The notes under the pieces: model-generated | Told to the model about the DNA's origin: nothing | The model's database searches: none | Seen by the model: the letters and a program-made list of their open reading frames with translations, nothing else | Position numbers and translations under genes: made by a program | In this document: in pieces, positions 57,693 through 59,372 of the stretch | Numbering within the stretch: the first letter of the stretch is position 1 | Layout of the letters: every line of letters begins with the position of its first letter | Source: Candidatus Omnitrophota bacterium | GTDB lineage: Bacteria; Omnitrophota; Omnitrophia; Omnitrophales; Aquincolibacteriaceae | Direction: 5' to 3' | Assembly (NCBI GenBank): GCA_903820505.1 | Contig: CAIJHQ010000013.1 | Location: forward strand, 1 to 59,372 | Length of the DNA stretch: 59,372 bases

Positions 57693-58777
57693 TCTTCGCG
57701 GATCCCCAGGCCAAGCGCCACGGGGAGCAGCGGCAGGGCCATTTGGAACTGCTCCGCGTTGACTTCAGGAGCGCATTGGACCTTCTTCATGACATTCATG
57801 CAACAAACGGGCATCTGAAGACCTTCTGCCAAGGTTTTCAGCACAAACGGCTGCGCCGCGCCGCCACACAGATAAAGTTTCTCAATGGGTTTTGCCGTCG
57901 GCACCTGATCATGATAGTAGTCAAAGGACAACCGCAGGTCCCCGACCAGCCCCCCAAGGCTCTCGGTGATTGCCGCTTCCGCCTCGGGAGTCGGTATCGT
58001 ATTTCTTTCGAAAAAATGCCGGATAGTGTCCTCGCTCAGATTCGAACGTGTCTTCAGCCGTTTCTGCAGATCATAAGATCCATACGAGATCCCGCGAACA
58101 AACCGGGGCTTTCCTTCGCGAACGATCCCGAGACTGGAGATCTCGGTCCCGAGGTCGAGAATGCCAACGTGCCCGGCAAAATCCTCGGGATGAAAATACT
58201 CCAGCGCTGCCATCGCCGTCAGCACATCTACATCAACGACCGACAGTTGACATTCTATGTTCCGGAAGATCTCCAGCGTGGGTTCGAGCTGCTGGCGTTT
58301 GATGACCGCCAGCATGATCTCCATTTTTTCGCCATCCTCGGTTTTAATGCTTTCCTCAATGACCGCAAAATCCATGACAACGTCATTCAGCTCAAAAGGG
58401 ATGTACTGCTCTGCTTCATATTTCAGAGAACTACTGAGGTCCTCGGGCTTCATTTTCGGGAACCGGATGAAACGGATGACTACCCCATGGCCTTTCAGAG
58501 CGACTCGGAGCCCTTCCCGCCGGAATTTTTTGCCGTCGAACCAGGGCTTGAGCACCAACGCAGGCTTCTGATCTTGAAAAGAATTTTTGATGATCTCGAA
58601 ACGATTGATAAAAAGATGGTCCGGATTTTTCTGGAGATCGAGGAGCACAGTCTTCGAACGACCGATTTCGCAGACAGTGGCCCTTGAATCAACTGTCTTC
58701 TTGGGATATGCCTTCGGGGTGACCACGGCCGATGCCTGCCCGTTCAGGTCACGAGACTTGCCAAAGCTCATTTTCAT
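57689..58777 (-). CDS. pilM: Type IV pilus actin-like ATPase PilM
   Basis: 362 aa, cytoplasmic. Actin/FtsA fold: phosphate loop 1 VCEIGRSKTVLLDL (about residues 35-48), IRFIRFPKMKPEDL with KYEAEQYIPF, phosphate loop 2 GILDLGTEISSLGIVREG (about 205-222), the adenosine-binding turn LYLCGGA (about 305-311). Together with PilN it forms the cytoplasmic side of the pilus platform. The N-terminal ~30 residues are an extension compared with typical PilM. No separate promoter is obvious between it and the pilin terminator. Confidence 0.93.
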   Translation of the reverse strand: MKMSFGKSRDLNGQASAVVTPKAYPKKTVDSRATVCEIGRSKTVLLDLQKNPDHLFINRFEIIKNSFQDQKPALVLKPWFDGKKFRREGLRVALKGHGVVIRFIRFPKMKPEDLSSSLKYEAEQYIPFELNDVVMDFAVIEESIKTEDGEKMEIMLAVIKRQQLEPTLEIFRNIECQLSVVDVDVLTAMAALEYFHPEDFAGHVGILDLGTEISSLGIVREGKPRFVRGISYGSYDLQKRLKTRSNLSEDTIRHFFERNTIPTPEAEAAITESLGGLVGDLRLSFDYYHDQVPTAKPIEKLYLCGGAAQPFVLKTLAEGLQMPVCCMNVMKKVQCAPEVNAEQFQMALPLLPVALGLGIREE

Positions 58778-58801
58778 GGGGAAACCTTATCAGAAATCCG
58801 C

Positions 58802-58836
58802 AAAAAAAACCACCCTGCTTTTTAAAAGCAGGGTGG
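58802..58836 (-). terminator. Strong intrinsic terminator after the pilin gene
   Basis: CCACCCTGC (58810-58818) and GCAGGGTGG (58828-58836) form a perfect 9-bp stem that can extend with T-A pairs. On the minus strand it is followed by eight Ts. It lies between the pilin stop and pilM. Confidence 0.92.
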
Positions 58837-58870
58837 CTTGATGACTCTTTCCGTAAATCCATACCCGATC

Positions 58871-59359
58871 TTAGCTGTTGATCGGTAACCCTCCGGCGCA
58901 TCCCGCCGCAGTAGCGGTCGGCATGACACCTGCGGCCGTCGGCCCGTAAACAACACCCGTCTGGTCCACACAATAGGTGTTGGCTGCGGTCGATCCCACC
59001 GTGATCGGCACCGCGAGGAACGAATACGTCGAAGCAGGCGCAGCAGCTACAGCGTACGCCCCGACCACCGTATACCCGTGTTTCCCGCCCGCACCGATCC
59101 AGGACGGATCCAGATACGACGGAGTCGAGTTGACCAGCGCCGCCACGTCAGGAGCGTAGGTCGGAACAGGTTGTGCCGCACGAAAACTTTCGTTCGCCGA
59201 ACTGAACGTTCTCAGATCGGATTTAATACCACCTTCGTTGGCGTTCAAGCGGGCACGCAACAAGTTGGGAATGGCAATAGCGGCCAAAAGCCCAATGATC
59301 GCCACCACGATCATGATCTCCACCAACGTAAAACCACGTTGATTTAATTTAATGAGCAT
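58871..59359 (-). CDS. pilA: Type IV major pilin-like protein (PilA family)
   Basis: 162 aa. Class III signal: MLIKLNQRG then FTLVEIMIVV; cleavage by prepilin peptidase after Gly9 and methylation at Phe10 are expected, with Glu14 as the conserved Glu5 of mature pilin. The N-terminal helix carries Pro31 (IAIPNLLRARLNANE). The C-terminal globular part is Ala/Gly/Thr-rich with Cys130 and Cys154, a likely disulfide closing the D-region as in major pilins. TAGGAGG (59366-59372) is an ideal ribosome binding site at the very window edge. Its own terminator suggests a high-level separate transcript. A pseudopilin is the alternative. Confidence 0.9.
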   Translation of the reverse strand: MLIKLNQRGFTLVEIMIVVAIIGLLAAIAIPNLLRARLNANEGGIKSDLRTFSSANESFRAAQPVPTYAPDVAALVNSTPSYLDPSWIGAGGKHGYTVVGAYAVAAAPASTYSFLAVPITVGSTAANTYCVDQTGVVYGPTAAGVMPTATAAGCAGGLPINS

Positions 59360-59372
59360 TGTATTCCTCCTA

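Overview
The window is dominated by one gene. A single minus-strand reading frame starts at an ATG at 43461 and is still open at base 1, so at least 43.46 kb (at least 14,487 codons) encode one protein whose C-terminus lies outside the window. I checked the frame at many points along its length (for example Trp or YD codons near 2.9, 6.6, 12.8, 21.4, 30.4 and 41.4 kb). All fall in the same phase and I met no in-frame stop. The protein has an N-terminal Sec-type signal peptide, an N-terminal RHS/YD-like block, about 32 tandem type-A units (~100 aa), about 49 tandem type-B units (~89 aa), flanking blocks with Asp/Gly loops, a second YD-like block, a hydrophobic multi-segment region near 3.9-5.05 kb and a C-terminal region that runs off the edge. 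Several flanking blocks recur in reverse order on both sides of the tandem repeats. A perfect-consensus sigma70-type promoter (TTGACA, 17 bp, TATAAT) with an A/T-rich upstream element sits in the 322-bp space in front of the gene.

The right part (43.8-59.4 kb) is compact, ordinary bacterial chromosome, all on the minus strand except one insertion sequence. In transcription order it holds: a type IV pilin followed by a strong terminator; pilM-N-O-P-Q with overlapping genes; a bidirectional terminator; an RNase E/G-family gene; an IS481-like element with inverted ends and an 18-bp flanking direct repeat; rmuC with its own near-leaderless promoter; pcm; a Lys/Ala-rich EF-Tu-domain-2-like protein; a zinc-ribbon protein; a CCA-adding-enzyme family protein with HD domain; a degenerate staphylococcal-nuclease-like secreted protein; an AsmA-like protein; a double-ACT protein; peptide deformylase; and then the giant gene.

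The organism is an uncultured-type Gram-negative (diderm) bacterium: it has an outer-membrane secretin (PilQ) and an AsmA-like protein. The combination of a giant ORF, this style of type IV pilin and the IS type suggests Candidatus Omnitrophota (formerly OP3), a phylum known for extremely large genes. That assignment is inference and was not tested by any search.

Working picture: the pilus genes build a type IV pilus. The housekeeping cluster handles protein and tRNA maturation and repair, and contains RmuC. The giant protein is probably exported by Sec and displayed on or tethered to the cell surface. Its role is unknown; no catalytic domain was recognised in the part visible here.
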